Assembly (NCBI RefSeq): GCF_004519515.1
Contig: NZ_CP038145.1
Span: 868,001 to 932,000, forward strand
Direction of reading: 5' to 3'
Source of the DNA: Actinobacillus indolicus
GTDB taxonomy: Bacteria > Pseudomonadota > Gammaproteobacteria > Enterobacterales > Pasteurellaceae
Length of the DNA: 64,000 nt
Made by a program: the position numbers and the translations under genes. Below, piece after piece: positions 1 to 9,138 of the stretch. The notes beneath the pieces were generated by a model, which did no database searches, was not told the DNA's origin, and was given only the letters and a program-made list of their open reading frames with translations. Within the stretch, counting starts at the first letter, position 1; each line of letters opens with the position of its first letter.

Positions 1-1
1 C

Positions 2-772
2 TTATTGGCGGTGGCTGGCGTGTTATTGCAACGCTTAACCCTAAACCCGATGGCAAGCCCTGAACTGCTCGGCGTGTCGTCTGGTACAAGTATGGGGATT
101 TTGGCTGTGTTGTTCCTTGCCAGCACCGCTCAAACGGAATGGTATTGGCTGGCAGGTATCGCAGGGGCAGTTGTGGCTTTATTGGTGCTGACGGCGATCA
201 ACCAACGCAACGGAATGTTGCCCGAAAAGGTGCTACTTACGGGGATCAGCCTATCGGCACTGTTTGATACTTTGCAACGCATTGCTATTGCCAGCGGCGA
301 TCCAAGAGCGAACCAACTGATTGCATGGACATCGGGTTCGACCCAACAAATCGGGGCGGATCTTGCCGTGCCGTTTTTCTTGATAAGCCTTGTTCTACTA
401 GGGATTAGCTTGATTTTCAGCCGTTGGCTTGAGTTATTGGCATTACAAGCCCCGATGGCACAAGCCTTAGGGCTAAACCTAAAACGTACCCGTTGGATTT
501 TGATTTTATTTACCGCATTACTGACGGCGTTAGCAACTTTGATTATCGGACCGCTCAGTTTTATCGGCTTGCTCGTCCCACATATCGCCCGTTTTTTAGG
601 TGTAAATCGAGCAAGTTCACAGATTTTAATCTCTGCCCTTATCGGCGGTTTGATTATGGTGTTTGCCGACTGGCTCGGCAGACAGATGTTATTCCCTTAT
701 GAAGTGCCAGCCGGTTTAGTGGCAACGCTGATTGGGGGGACTTATTTCTTGCTGATGGTGAGAAGGGTGTAA
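2..772 (+). CDS. fhuB: Iron(III)-hydroxamate ABC transporter permease FhuB, C-terminal part (5' truncated by window edge)
   Basis: Reading frame is open from the first base, so the start lies outside the window; about 256 residues remain. The sequence is a FecCD/BtuC-type permease domain: the visible segment LTLNPMASPELLGVSSG matches the signature in FhuB halves (N-P-L/M-A-S-P-E-x-L-G), followed by about seven hydrophobic segments and the loop GPLSFIGLLVPHIAR that contacts the ATPase. FhuB is normally about 650 residues with two such domains; this would be the second. It moves ferric hydroxamates across the inner membrane. fhuA follows 29 bp downstream on the same strand, which supports an fhu operon. 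Confidence 0.88.
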   Translation, partial: LLAVAGVLLQRLTLNPMASPELLGVSSGTSMGILAVLFLASTAQTEWYWLAGIAGAVVALLVLTAINQRNGMLPEKVLLTGISLSALFDTLQRIAIASGDPRANQLIAWTSGSTQQIGADLAVPFFLISLVLLGISLIFSRWLELLALQAPMAQALGLNLKRTRWILILFTALLTALATLIIGPLSFIGLLVPHIARFLGVNRASSQILISALIGGLIMVFADWLGRQMLFPYEVPAGLVATLIGGTYFLLMVRRV

Positions 773-801
773 CTTATTTTATTAACTCAAAGGACTTTAA
801 A

Positions 802-2901
802 ATGAAAAAAACATTCGTTTATTCAACAATTTCTCAAGTAGTACTACTTGCCATTGCAAATCATGCAATGGCAAACGAGCAAACTAACGCAGAAACGGCA
901 ACATTGGATGAAATCAGTGTGGTGGGCGGTTCTATGTACCGTATGGGCGAAGTGCCGGTGCATCAAGCGAAATCGGCGGTGGCGATTAATCGTGAAGAGC
1001 TTGATAAACAAAACATTACCAAAGCAGATGAAATCGGGCGTTATCAAGCGGGTTTCGCTAACCAAGTATTCGGTGAAGATACCAACACCAACTGGTTCCG
1101 TGTGCGTGGTGCGGAAGTCACTCAAGCGGTGGACGGTTTACCGACATTCAGCTACGGTTTCTTTACCCCTTATGTGAACACCTTTGGTTTAGAAGCAGTT
1201 GAAATTACCAAAGGTGCGGATGCAATGACATTCGGTGCAGCACAATCAGGCGGTTTAATCAACTATGTCAGCAAGCGCCCACATAAAGATCAAATCGGCA
1301 AAGGCGAATTTAAAATCAATGTAGGTAATAATGCACAATATGGTTTTGCAGCTGATTACACTGGTGCGATGAACACGGCGGAAACATTGCGCTATCGTTT
1401 GGTCACGTCTTATGGCGGTAAAGATGGCCAATGGGATAATACAAAGAATGAAACACTTTATATCGCACCTTCATTTGAATGGGATATTTCAGATCGTACC
1501 CGTTTAACGATTTTGACGAATTATCAGCAGGATAAGGGTGTGCCAAGTTCAAACTTCTTACCGCAAGAAGGTACCTTAGTCGCCTCACCAAACGGTTATA
1601 TCAGCCGTTCTACTAACTTGGGCGATCCAGTCAATGATAAAGAACGTAACCGCCAATATGGGCTTGGTTATGAATTTAATCATGACTTTGCCAACGGTTT
1701 TAGCGTCAACAGTAGTTACCGCTATAGCCATGTGGATAACTATCACCGTGGTTCTTATGCTTATCCGTCAGCCTATGATGCTAATTGGGCACCACTTGCA
1801 CCAAGCGCTGTAGGTTATGCTTTAGCGCGTGGCGTGGTGTTTAACGACGGTAAATCTATTTCGCACGCAATCGATAATAATGTGACATGGAAATTTGAGA
1901 ATGATTGGCTGAAAAATACCTTAGTAGTCGGAACCGATTACCGCCATCAAAAAGTCGATGCGCTATATACCTTATTCGGCAGTACGGCAGCAACCAATGT
2001 CTTTAATTCGGCGGTAGGCTATAACCAAACTCAAGACGTGAGTGCCGCACCACACGTTCAAATAAAAGCACGTCAATTAGGTTTTTATTTACAAAACCAA
2101 AGCCGTTTTGCGGATAAAATCGTTTTAGGCTTAGGCGTTCGTCACGACCGTGCAAAACAAGATGAATATACCAGCACGCAAAGTGTGAAAGCGAACCACA
2201 CGTCTTACTCTGCATCATTAATGTATGAAGCACCGTTCGGAATCAATCCTTATTTTGCTTACAGCGAATCGTTCCGTTTACCTGTTGGATTAAGCGGTAA
2301 TCAAACGTTATATGATCCGAACACAACCCGCCAATACGAAGTGGGTGTGAAATATCTACCGACTTGGTTAGACGGCGTGATTACCGTTGCTGGTTTCCAA
2401 GCGAAAGATAAAGGCGCATTAATCGGTAACGGAATTGGTGCAACGGTCAGCAGCACAGATCCAGTAAGACGCAAAGGCGTAGAACTTCAAGCGGATGTTT
2501 ATCTCACTGAAAACTGGAATTTAGGCTTAGCTTACACTTACTTGAAAGCCGTTACCCAAACCTCGACGGGTGATGTGCGTAAAGAATTACTACCAAAACA
2601 TACGCTGGCAACCAGAACTTCTTACACCTTTAACAGCGGTGCTTTAAGTGGCTTAACCTTAGGTGCTGGCGTGCGTTATGTGGGAAGCAGCGTTACCGCT
2701 CAAGGCTCTCTCTATTCAGGTGCGAAAGTTCCGTCTGTCACTTTGGTGGATTTAATGGCACGTTATGACTTCAACAAAAACTGGAGTACCCAAATTAACG
2801 TGGAAAACGTAGGTGATCGCCGCTATGTTGCCGGCTGTGATTACTACTGCTACTACGGTGCGGGACGTAACATTAACGCTCAAGTGAGTTATAAGTTCTA
2901 A
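802..2901 (+). CDS. fhuA: TonB-dependent ferric hydroxamate (ferrichrome) receptor FhuA
   Basis: 699 residues. Signal peptide at residues 1-24 (cut after H-A-M-A), then a TonB-box-like stretch (DEISVVGG), a plug domain to about residue 160 (ETVEITKGAD-like segment present as AVEITKGADAMTFG) and a long beta-barrel ending in the outer-membrane C-terminal signature YKF. Start ATG has AAAGGAC upstream. It lies directly downstream of the FhuB-like permease, matching the fhuCDBA order known in A. pleuropneumoniae, so ferrichrome uptake is the likely role; assignment to this exact siderophore is inference from context. No Fur box is evident in the 29-bp gap, so transcription probably comes from upstream of the operon. 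Confidence 0.88.
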   Translation: MKKTFVYSTISQVVLLAIANHAMANEQTNAETATLDEISVVGGSMYRMGEVPVHQAKSAVAINREELDKQNITKADEIGRYQAGFANQVFGEDTNTNWFRVRGAEVTQAVDGLPTFSYGFFTPYVNTFGLEAVEITKGADAMTFGAAQSGGLINYVSKRPHKDQIGKGEFKINVGNNAQYGFAADYTGAMNTAETLRYRLVTSYGGKDGQWDNTKNETLYIAPSFEWDISDRTRLTILTNYQQDKGVPSSNFLPQEGTLVASPNGYISRSTNLGDPVNDKERNRQYGLGYEFNHDFANGFSVNSSYRYSHVDNYHRGSYAYPSAYDANWAPLAPSAVGYALARGVVFNDGKSISHAIDNNVTWKFENDWLKNTLVVGTDYRHQKVDALYTLFGSTAATNVFNSAVGYNQTQDVSAAPHVQIKARQLGFYLQNQSRFADKIVLGLGVRHDRAKQDEYTSTQSVKANHTSYSASLMYEAPFGINPYFAYSESFRLPVGLSGNQTLYDPNTTRQYEVGVKYLPTWLDGVITVAGFQAKDKGALIGNGIGATVSSTDPVRRKGVELQADVYLTENWNLGLAYTYLKAVTQTSTGDVRKELLPKHTLATRTSYTFNSGALSGLTLGAGVRYVGSSVTAQGSLYSGAKVPSVTLVDLMARYDFNKNWSTQINVENVGDRRYVAGCDYYCYYGAGRNINAQVSYKF

Positions 2902-2910
2902 TGCGATGAA

Positions 2911-2970
2911 TACAAGCGGTCGGTTTTCCCTAAAAATTTGCAAATTTTTAAACGGAACTGACCGCTTGTA
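2911..2970. repeat. Inverted pair of uptake sequences forming a bidirectional terminator-like hairpin
   Basis: ACAAGCGGT at 2912-2920 and its complement ACCGCTTGT at 2961-2969 face each other, with an AT-rich palindrome (AAAAATTTGCAAATTTTT) between. The arms can pair into a long hairpin located exactly between the convergent ends of fhuA and mobAB. Paired USS acting as terminators are well known in Pasteurellaceae; termination here is inferred. Confidence 0.8.
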
Positions 2971-2988
2971 GTTCACTATCAAAAGGCA

Positions 2989-4110
2989 TCAGCCTAGATA
3001 CCCTTTCAAATATCCCACCACAAACTCCGCAATCTGCTCCACATCATTAATATCCAACAGATTTTCTCTTTCCAACGGATAATCCGTTGCGGTGGCGAGC
3101 GTAAAAAGATCTAACTCAGGTAAGGGTTTATCCATCTCTTTTCGGTGTAGCTGAATTTTCGGCAAGGTTTCGTGTTTAAAGCCTTCGACTAAAATCAGAT
3201 CGACATCTTGTGTTTCCATCTGTTTTACTAGCGCATTAAAGGATTCAAGAGTATTCGTTTCCACCATCATCGCCCAACGCTGTTCACAGACAATCATTGT
3301 CGGATTTGCACCCGCTAAACGTAGGCGATGACTGTCTTTGCCTGCTTTATCGACATCGACATTATGGTGAGAGTGCTTAATTAAACCCACTTTTATCCCT
3401 TTTTGATTTAACTGGGGAATGAGCTTTTCAAGTAAAGTGGTTTTGCCTGTGCCACTATAGCCTGTCACTGCAAGTAACGGAATACCCCCCTCCGTCCTAC
3501 GGACACCTCCCCCCGCAAGCGGAGGGAGGGAATAAGGAAGAAAATCTTCAGGGGTATTAAAATTTTGAAACGCCTGCTTTTGTTCGGAAAAATCAACGGC
3601 AATACTACGTTGGCTTTGGAAAAACTGAAATAGGCGGCGTTCGCCATTATGCAGATAATCTTGCAATGCAGGTAATACAGAGCGGTGGATTAAAGCAAAG
3701 GTCGGGTGTGGGCGTTCACCGTCGTGGGCGTAGGCAATTTGTGCATTATTAATCTGTAAGGCTGTGCTCAGTTTTGCGACAAGATTTTCAGGCAAAAATG
3801 GGCTGTCGCAAGGGACAAACAGCAAGTATTCGCTGTCGATTTGTTCAAAGCCCGATAACATACCGCTTAACGGACCTTGAAAGCCGTCAAGGCTATCGGC
3901 ATAAAGCGGAATATCGGGATAGTGTTGCTGATATTGCTCTTGCAAGCGGTTTACATTCAGCCAAATTTTGCAAATCTGCGGAGATAATCTGTCTAAAATA
4001 TGTGAAATCAAAGGTTTACCTTGTAGCAGTTGCAATCCTTTTTGTACTCCATTCAAACGAAGGGCAAGCCCCCCTGCTAAAATTACCCCTTGAATTTGAT
4101 TAAATTGCAT
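2989..4110 (-). CDS. mobAB: Fused MobA-MobB: molybdenum cofactor guanylyltransferase plus GTP-binding adaptor
   Basis: 373 residues in one frame. Residues 1-190 are MobA, with the nucleotidyltransferase motif GVILAGG at 8-14 and FVPCDSPFLP at 98-107; it attaches GMP to molybdopterin. Residues 210-373 are MobB, with P-loop GYSGTGKTTLLEK at 217-229 and VEGFKHE, and start IPLLAVTG exactly where free-standing MobB proteins start. The MobA part has the less usual LALRLNGVQKG where many have R-x-G-G-x-x-KG. The linker 192-209 (SLPPLAGGGVRRTEGG) is encoded by a GC-rich palindromic repeat, suggesting fusion through repeat insertion. Separate mobA and mobB in other bacteria are known; bifunctional forms occur. 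Confidence 0.87.
   Translation of the reverse strand: MQFNQIQGVILAGGLALRLNGVQKGLQLLQGKPLISHILDRLSPQICKIWLNVNRLQEQYQQHYPDIPLYADSLDGFQGPLSGMLSGFEQIDSEYLLFVPCDSPFLPENLVAKLSTALQINNAQIAYAHDGERPHPTFALIHRSVLPALQDYLHNGERRLFQFFQSQRSIAVDFSEQKQAFQNFNTPEDFLPYSLPPLAGGGVRRTEGGIPLLAVTGYSGTGKTTLLEKLIPQLNQKGIKVGLIKHSHHNVDVDKAGKDSHRLRLAGANPTMIVCEQRWAMMVETNTLESFNALVKQMETQDVDLILVEGFKHETLPKIQLHRKEMDKPLPELDLFTLATATDYPLERENLLDINDVEQIAEFVVGYLKGYLG
3484..3531. repeat. GC-rich palindromic repeat inside mobAB, coding for the inter-domain linker
   Basis: The stretch contains two adjacent inverted repeats, CTCCGTCCTACGGACACCTC and CTCCCCCCGCAAGCGGAGGG, far richer in G and C than its flanks. It resembles short dispersed palindromic repeats seen in other bacterial genomes, normally between genes. 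Here it is in frame and encodes residues about 193-209 of MobAB. I see no second copy in this window, so calling it dispersed is inference. Confidence 0.6.
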
Positions 4111-4195
4111 TTATTTTCCCCTTGTTTTTGCAAAATTGACCTTAAAAGTATATGATTCTGCCTAGTTTTTTCCAAATTTTTTTAAGGATTTTCCA

Positions 4196-4465
4196 ATGAA
4201 ATGTAAACGTTTAGACGAGGTTTTAGAATTATTGGGCGAACATTGGCGTAAAGAACCCGATCTTCACTTACTTGATTTATTACACAAACTTGCTGAAGAA
4301 GTTGGCAAACCGAATGATTTAGATGCGTTGCGCGATGAAGTATTAATTTACCAGCTCAAAATGCGTGGCAAAGATAAAACCGAAGTGATCCCAGGTATCA
4401 AAAAAGATTACGAAGAAGATTTTAAAACCGCTTTATTAAAAGCGCGTGGAATTTTAAATAATTAA
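4196..4465 (+). CDS. yihD: YihD family protein (DUF1040)
   Basis: 89 residues, matching the small conserved YihD family found next to dsbA and mobAB in Enterobacteria (sequence starts MKCKRLDEVLELL and contains LLHKLAEEVG). Cytosolic, no signal peptide. Function in the family is unknown or poorly defined. The start ATG is preceded by AAGGATTTT. dsbA follows after 39 bp on the same strand, so the two probably share a transcript. Confidence 0.85.
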   Translation: MKCKRLDEVLELLGEHWRKEPDLHLLDLLHKLAEEVGKPNDLDALRDEVLIYQLKMRGKDKTEVIPGIKKDYEEDFKTALLKARGILNN

Positions 4466-4504
4466 TATTGTCGTAGGATCGACTTTTTTTAACTCGAGGA
4501 CTTT

Positions 4505-5143
4505 ATGAAAAAATTTGCTTTAAAAACCGTATTCATTGCCCTTTCTGCATTAGGGGCTTTTTCAACCACTGCAATGGCACAAGATCCTGTTGCAAATAAA
4601 GAGTATATCGAAGTTCGCCAAGTGCCTTCGGTTCAAAAAGAGGTGTTAGAATTTTTCTCTTTCTATTGCCCACACTGCTATGATTTTGAATTGAATTACA
4701 AAATTCCAAGTAAAGTCAAAGCAGGTTTACCTGAAGGGGCGGTGTTAAAACAGTACCACGTTGATTTTTTAGGTCGTCAATCGGCAGAATTAACACGAGC
4801 GTGGGCATTAGCAATGGCATTAGGTGCGGAAGATAAGGTGAAAACCCCATTATTTGAAGCAGCACAAAAAGATGCGATTAAATCGATGGACGACATTCGT
4901 GCGATTTTCTTAGCCAATGGCATTACCGCAGAACAATTTGACAGTGGCATTAACAGCTTTGCGGTGAATGGCTTAGTGACAAAACAAACTCAAGCCGCTG
5001 AAGAATTTAAAGTGCGTGGCGTGCCAGCATTTTTTGTAAATGAACAATATCAGCTAAATCCAGAAGGTTTCTCTGATTCAGGTTCAACCAATGAGTTTGT
5101 TCAGCGTTATATTGATGCGATTTTATTCTTAGTGAAAAAATAG
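4505..5143 (+). CDS. dsbA: Thiol:disulfide interchange protein DsbA
   Basis: 212 residues. Signal peptide 1-25 (cut after T-A-M-A), thioredoxin fold with active site C55-P-H-C58, an inserted helical domain and the cis-proline loop V-R-G-V-P-A. It introduces disulfide bonds into secreted proteins in the periplasm and is reoxidised by DsbB (not in this window). Start has GAGGACTTT upstream. A rho-independent terminator follows the stop codon. Confidence 0.94.
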   Translation: MKKFALKTVFIALSALGAFSTTAMAQDPVANKEYIEVRQVPSVQKEVLEFFSFYCPHCYDFELNYKIPSKVKAGLPEGAVLKQYHVDFLGRQSAELTRAWALAMALGAEDKVKTPLFEAAQKDAIKSMDDIRAIFLANGITAEQFDSGINSFAVNGLVTKQTQAAEEFKVRGVPAFFVNEQYQLNPEGFSDSGSTNEFVQRYIDAILFLVKK

Positions 5144-5161
5144 TACCATCATCAATAAAAT

Positions 5162-5204
5162 AGTTGCTAATATTTACCCTCTTTAAATATTAGCAACTTT
5201 TTTC
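5162..5204 (+). terminator. Rho-independent terminator after dsbA
   Basis: Perfect 15-bp stem (AGTTGCTAATATTTA / TAAATATTAGCAACT) with a 7-base loop, followed by TTTTTT. It also lies at the end of the opposite-strand gene and may work both ways. Confidence 0.9.
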
Positions 5205-5218
5205 TCTCCCTCACGATA

Positions 5219-7603
5219 TTATAATCCCTGTAATTCTGTATTCAGTAATCTCAATAGCAACGCCTTTCCTTCTTTAAAACGATATTCCCCATATTCCGCT
5301 TGGTTGAAATATTCCCCTTTACCTTCAGGGAAGAAGAATTGCTGGGTTGGAAGAGATAAATCCCCATAACTATTTAGTGTAACGGGTAAATAAATACCCT
5401 GTGCACAGCCATCAAAATACTGTGGTTTTTCAAATTCAATTCGGCAAAGTGTTGCAATACGCTGTTCATCCAGTGTGAGTAGTGCATAGGCTTTGCTATT
5501 GGTCATTTCTTCATTTGGTAACGCATCACCTACTTGATTGAGTAGTTCATAATGGAGTTCCATATAATCCCCTTGCATTAGCGATCTTGGATCTCTTGGA
5601 GCTAACTTTAGTACAATAGATTCGCCATTTTCTAATACATCTTCATTCTGATGAATCGTAAATTGTGCAACGCCTAGGGTTAAAATAAGCGTGACAAGAG
5701 CCGTAATAGGTATGCGTTTAGTGTATGAAGAATGCCCTTGTATATGCTCTTGTTGCTCTGGATATTGACGATATAAGCTGATGACAATCAGGCTAAATGC
5801 AACACCTACACTTAACAACAAATAGGATTTATAGAGTAACGGAAGTTTTAGTGAATAGTAATATTCTGCTAATGATGCTATTGCGATCACTAAACTAAAT
5901 ACAAAGATCGGTCGGCTTTGTTTGGTATAAGCCAATAAGAGTAAGGCAATACAAAAGATCAGTAATGGAACGCTAATAAAGCTAATACTCAAAAATAAGA
6001 TACCAATAGCAATTAGCCAATGTATTGGGCGTTGCTGTGCTTTATGTAAAAGTAAAAAAGTGACGACGGCATAAAGGGATGCAACGAGAGATAAAAATGA
6101 ATGAATATCCCAAGGGCGATTGAACAGATCAAAAGTAGCCAAATGGAAGAAGTCACTAAAGGTATTTATCTGCGGTAATTCATCCGCTTCCATGTGATAA
6201 CTAAAGAGTGATTTGCTGAAAACAAAATACACGTAAAAGAGAAGAAAACCCCACGCCATAGAGCGTAAATCAAACCGAGTGCGTCCCATCCAGTAAAAGC
6301 AAATCAGTGAACCCAATGATAGCCAGTAAAACGAATAAGAGCTAAAGAAATGGTAGAAAAACATTTCATGTTCGTATTCAGAGGAATAGAAGTCGTTAAA
6401 GGCATAAAAATGTTCAAAAAGTATAAATAAAATCTGAAGAACAACAACTGTTCTTACCCAATGTTGTTGATTTATCAAGTAAACGATTACCGATGCGGTA
6501 ATGCTTAAGGTTAATCCCATCCAAGAGGATATATCTAAAAATAGACAAAATGCAGTCCAAGTCCCTGATGCAACCAAAAAACAAATCGCACTGAGTTCTA
6601 AATAATTTCCCTTTTTCCTAAAAGCGAACGCAGGAATAAGGAGAATGGCTGTTGTGAAAAGTAACGTATAGGCTTCATCTTGTACGACAAATAAAGCAAT
6701 ACATAGGACAAGCATCCCTGTACCGAGTGCAATCAAAAATAGATAGAGCAGTTGTACGGCAAGGTGTGATTGGCGTTGGGATAAATAAGCGCCGAATGAT
6801 TTTTTGACGTAATAGGCAACAAAAAAGAGAGCAAACAATGTGATGAGTGATGAAAACATTAGTCCGCCCAGTTCAAGTTGATCTAATAACCAGACATTTA
6901 CGGATGCAATCAAATAGGCAAAATGTACGGAGAGATTAAATAAGTCCAGACGACGTGTTCTGTAAAACCAAAGTAGCCCAATGGAAATGAGCCAAGTGAT
7001 TGGGATTAATTGGGTATTTTCCACGACGAACCAGCCTAATACCGCTACTAAAATGACATTCTGAATTTTATTCACGACACGCCAAGGATCGTATAAGCGT
7101 GATTTTGTCGCTTCAATTACCGCAAGCAGAAGCAAATTAACACCGATGATAAAAGATGCGTCAATATGATGAACAAATTGATAACGAAGTAAGGTGATAT
7201 TTAAGGTGGCTAAAAAGAGTAGTGCGCCAGCGATATTAGGCAGGCAAAGTAACAGGGGTAACTGCAACAATGTCCAGAGAGCAAAAAGTTGCCAAGGGTC
7301 TGCCCCTGTTTGATAAATTTGTCCGATAAGAGCGAGTAAAGCACCAATCACAATCAAGGAGACAAAAAAGAGTGCATAACTTTTGATGGGGCTCTGTTGC
7401 CTGCTTTCTCGACGATAAATCCACGTGGCAACTAGTGTTACAACAACGAGTAGCACTTGTACGCCATAGAGCTTTTGGAATTTAGTGAGTAATTCCCAGT
7501 TTGATGCAATGAAGGTGACAACCCCACTTGAGAAAAGCCCGACAGCCAATAGCATAAAAATGAATCGCAGATATTTTTCCCAAGATTGATTAAGTAGGTT
7601 CAT
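5219..7603 (-). CDS. Large inner-membrane protein: DUF2157/DUF4401-like with C-terminal GDYXXLXY domain
   Basis: About 794 residues from the ATG at 7603, which has AGGTGAGAG just upstream; an in-frame GTG lies nine bases earlier. The N-terminal region has a soluble start then membrane segments typical of DUF2157 (VGLFSSGVVTFIASNWELL). The middle holds roughly 18-20 hydrophobic helices. The C-terminal soluble domain (from about residue 630) carries the name-giving motif as GDYMELHY. In many bacteria the DUF2157/DUF4401 part and the GDYXXLXY protein are separate adjacent genes; here they form one chain. No catalytic motif is visible and no function is established. Confidence 0.7.
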   Translation of the reverse strand: MNLLNQSWEKYLRFIFMLLAVGLFSSGVVTFIASNWELLTKFQKLYGVQVLLVVVTLVATWIYRRESRQQSPIKSYALFFVSLIVIGALLALIGQIYQTGADPWQLFALWTLLQLPLLLCLPNIAGALLFLATLNITLLRYQFVHHIDASFIIGVNLLLLAVIEATKSRLYDPWRVVNKIQNVILVAVLGWFVVENTQLIPITWLISIGLLWFYRTRRLDLFNLSVHFAYLIASVNVWLLDQLELGGLMFSSLITLFALFFVAYYVKKSFGAYLSQRQSHLAVQLLYLFLIALGTGMLVLCIALFVVQDEAYTLLFTTAILLIPAFAFRKKGNYLELSAICFLVASGTWTAFCLFLDISSWMGLTLSITASVIVYLINQQHWVRTVVVLQILFILFEHFYAFNDFYSSEYEHEMFFYHFFSSYSFYWLSLGSLICFYWMGRTRFDLRSMAWGFLLFYVYFVFSKSLFSYHMEADELPQINTFSDFFHLATFDLFNRPWDIHSFLSLVASLYAVVTFLLLHKAQQRPIHWLIAIGILFLSISFISVPLLIFCIALLLLAYTKQSRPIFVFSLVIAIASLAEYYYSLKLPLLYKSYLLLSVGVAFSLIVISLYRQYPEQQEHIQGHSSYTKRIPITALVTLILTLGVAQFTIHQNEDVLENGESIVLKLAPRDPRSLMQGDYMELHYELLNQVGDALPNEEMTNSKAYALLTLDEQRIATLCRIEFEKPQYFDGCAQGIYLPVTLNSYGDLSLPTQQFFFPEGKGEYFNQAEYGEYRFKEGKALLLRLLNTELQGL

Positions 7604-7635
7604 TGCTCTCACCTAGATGATTTGTAAAATTTTGG

Positions 7636-8007
7636 TTAAATCCTACCGCTTGTTATCGATTTTATCAATATCACACCGATCACCGTCGCCATAATGCCGA
7701 CGATATTATGCAATAGAAAAATCCCCACCGCATTCAACCACTTTTCTTGAAGCAGTTTTTCGCCGATCTCCGCTGAAAATGCGGAAAATGTTGTGAAACT
7801 GCCGAGAAATCCTGTAATAAATAACAATTTTGAACTTTCCTGCAAATTCAAACCTAGCGCAATACCAATGAGAAAACAGCCAATCACATTCGCCAGTAAA
7901 GTGCCAAAAGCAAATTGACTGATAAGCGGATTGAGCCATACACCGAGTTGCCAGCGAGAGAGTGCGCCGAGTACCGCACCGAAAGAAATCAGTAGAATTT
8001 GTGTCAT
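7636..8007 (-). CDS. crcB: Fluoride exporter CrcB/Fluc
   Basis: 123 residues with four hydrophobic helices, the usual length of Fluc channels. Family signatures are visible: GTLLANVIGCFLIG and TGFLGSFTTFSAF. Fluc dimers lower cytoplasmic fluoride. The gene starts 6 bp after the end of the MFS gene, suggesting co-transcription. I did not recognise a fluoride riboswitch upstream. The last codons overlap a USS (ACCGCTTGT, 7645-7653). Confidence 0.88.
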   Translation of the reverse strand: MTQILLISFGAVLGALSRWQLGVWLNPLISQFAFGTLLANVIGCFLIGIALGLNLQESSKLLFITGFLGSFTTFSAFSAEIGEKLLQEKWLNAVGIFLLHNIVGIMATVIGVILIKSITSGRI

Positions 8008-8013
8008 TATCTG

Positions 8014-9078
8014 TTACACCAAAAACAGTACAGGAATTAAATTCATCACCATCATCGTCAAAATCGACTGGATCAAGCGGGACGATCCGAAGATAAATCC
8101 ACGATTTTTACCGTTATCAAATTTCACCAGTAAATTCGCCATTGCCGTTAATGCATAGACTTCAAGTAAGGTAAAAATCACCAAATAGATATAGGCAGAA
8201 ACCAGCGATGCATAATGTAGCGTGATAAACCAAGGGGCAACCATACCAACCGCTAAAACCGGGCTGACGAAAATAAGTTGTTTACGGGTTAAATTGATAT
8301 GCTTGGAGAAATACGATTGTAGAGCAACGGTCATTAACCCATTGATAAATAACGCAATTGGGATCTGCTCTGGGGCATTGAGTTTATTGTCAAACAGATA
8401 AGGAAAAATCACAAAAAACGACATTGCGACACTTAACGGTACAAACAGCATTAAGTGAACAAAAATAAACTCTTTGGTGATGATTTCCCGAATTTGCCCC
8501 CAGCGGAATTTCACTAAATTGTTCACATTTTCCATTTGGTAGAATGGCTTTGCCATAAAGACAAACAACACCGCTTCCAAGAGAAAACAGCACCAGATTA
8601 ACGCATTGATCTGTTCATACTTGATAAAGGGAATAGCGAGTAACGGAGCTGCCATCGAAGACATACTGGTGACCCGTAAGAATTTGCCTTGTAAGCGAGT
8701 TTTCGCCGCATATTCATCACCTGCCAAGGCAAGTAAGCACGCCCTTGCATTAGTTGCAAATAGACAGCTTCCCATACCAAAGCACATTGTCGCCATTAAT
8801 AGCACCATGTAGCTTTCCGCTGACAAGAAGAAAACATAGGCGATCACATCGAGCATACAGCCGACTAACATCATTTTCGCTAAACCATAGCGGTCGCCTA
8901 ACACTCCTGCAAAAATTGCAAGGGCTTGGCTACAAAAAAACAGTACCGACAACGAAAATGCGATCTGAGCGTTAGATAAGCCTTTTTGTTGCAGGTAGAT
9001 AAAAAAGACCGTTTGCATTGAAAAATAAGCAAGGGTCGAAATAAAGCGACGAGTGAGTAATAGTTTTTCTAAAGACAT
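8014..9078 (-). CDS. Major facilitator superfamily transporter, substrate unknown
   Basis: 354 residues, about 10-11 hydrophobic helices. The loop GVLGDRYGLAKMM between helices 2 and 3 is the MFS motif A (G-x-x-x-D-R-x-G). It is shorter than the usual 400 residues, but start and end look intact. Nothing identifies its substrate. It precedes crcB by 6 bp and is separated from murJ by a USS hairpin. Confidence 0.75.
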   Translation of the reverse strand: MSLEKLLLTRRFISTLAYFSMQTVFFIYLQQKGLSNAQIAFSLSVLFFCSQALAIFAGVLGDRYGLAKMMLVGCMLDVIAYVFFLSAESYMVLLMATMCFGMGSCLFATNARACLLALAGDEYAAKTRLQGKFLRVTSMSSMAAPLLAIPFIKYEQINALIWCCFLLEAVLFVFMAKPFYQMENVNNLVKFRWGQIREIITKEFIFVHLMLFVPLSVAMSFFVIFPYLFDNKLNAPEQIPIALFINGLMTVALQSYFSKHINLTRKQLIFVSPVLAVGMVAPWFITLHYASLVSAYIYLVIFTLLEVYALTAMANLLVKFDNGKNRGFIFGSSRLIQSILTMMVMNLIPVLFLV

Positions 9079-9090
9079 TTGAATATCCAG

Positions 9091-9134
9091 ACAAGCGGTA
9101 AGATTTGCAAATTTTTTGCAGATCTCACCGCTTG
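9091..9134. repeat. Inverted uptake-sequence pair between murJ and the MFS gene
   Basis: Exact ACAAGCGGT at 9091-9099 faces ACCGCTTG at 9127-9134 (one base short of the 9-mer) with TTTGCAAATTTTTTGCA between. Likely hairpin; placed after the murJ stop codon, so probably its terminator. Confidence 0.7.
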
Positions 9135-9138
9135 AGTG

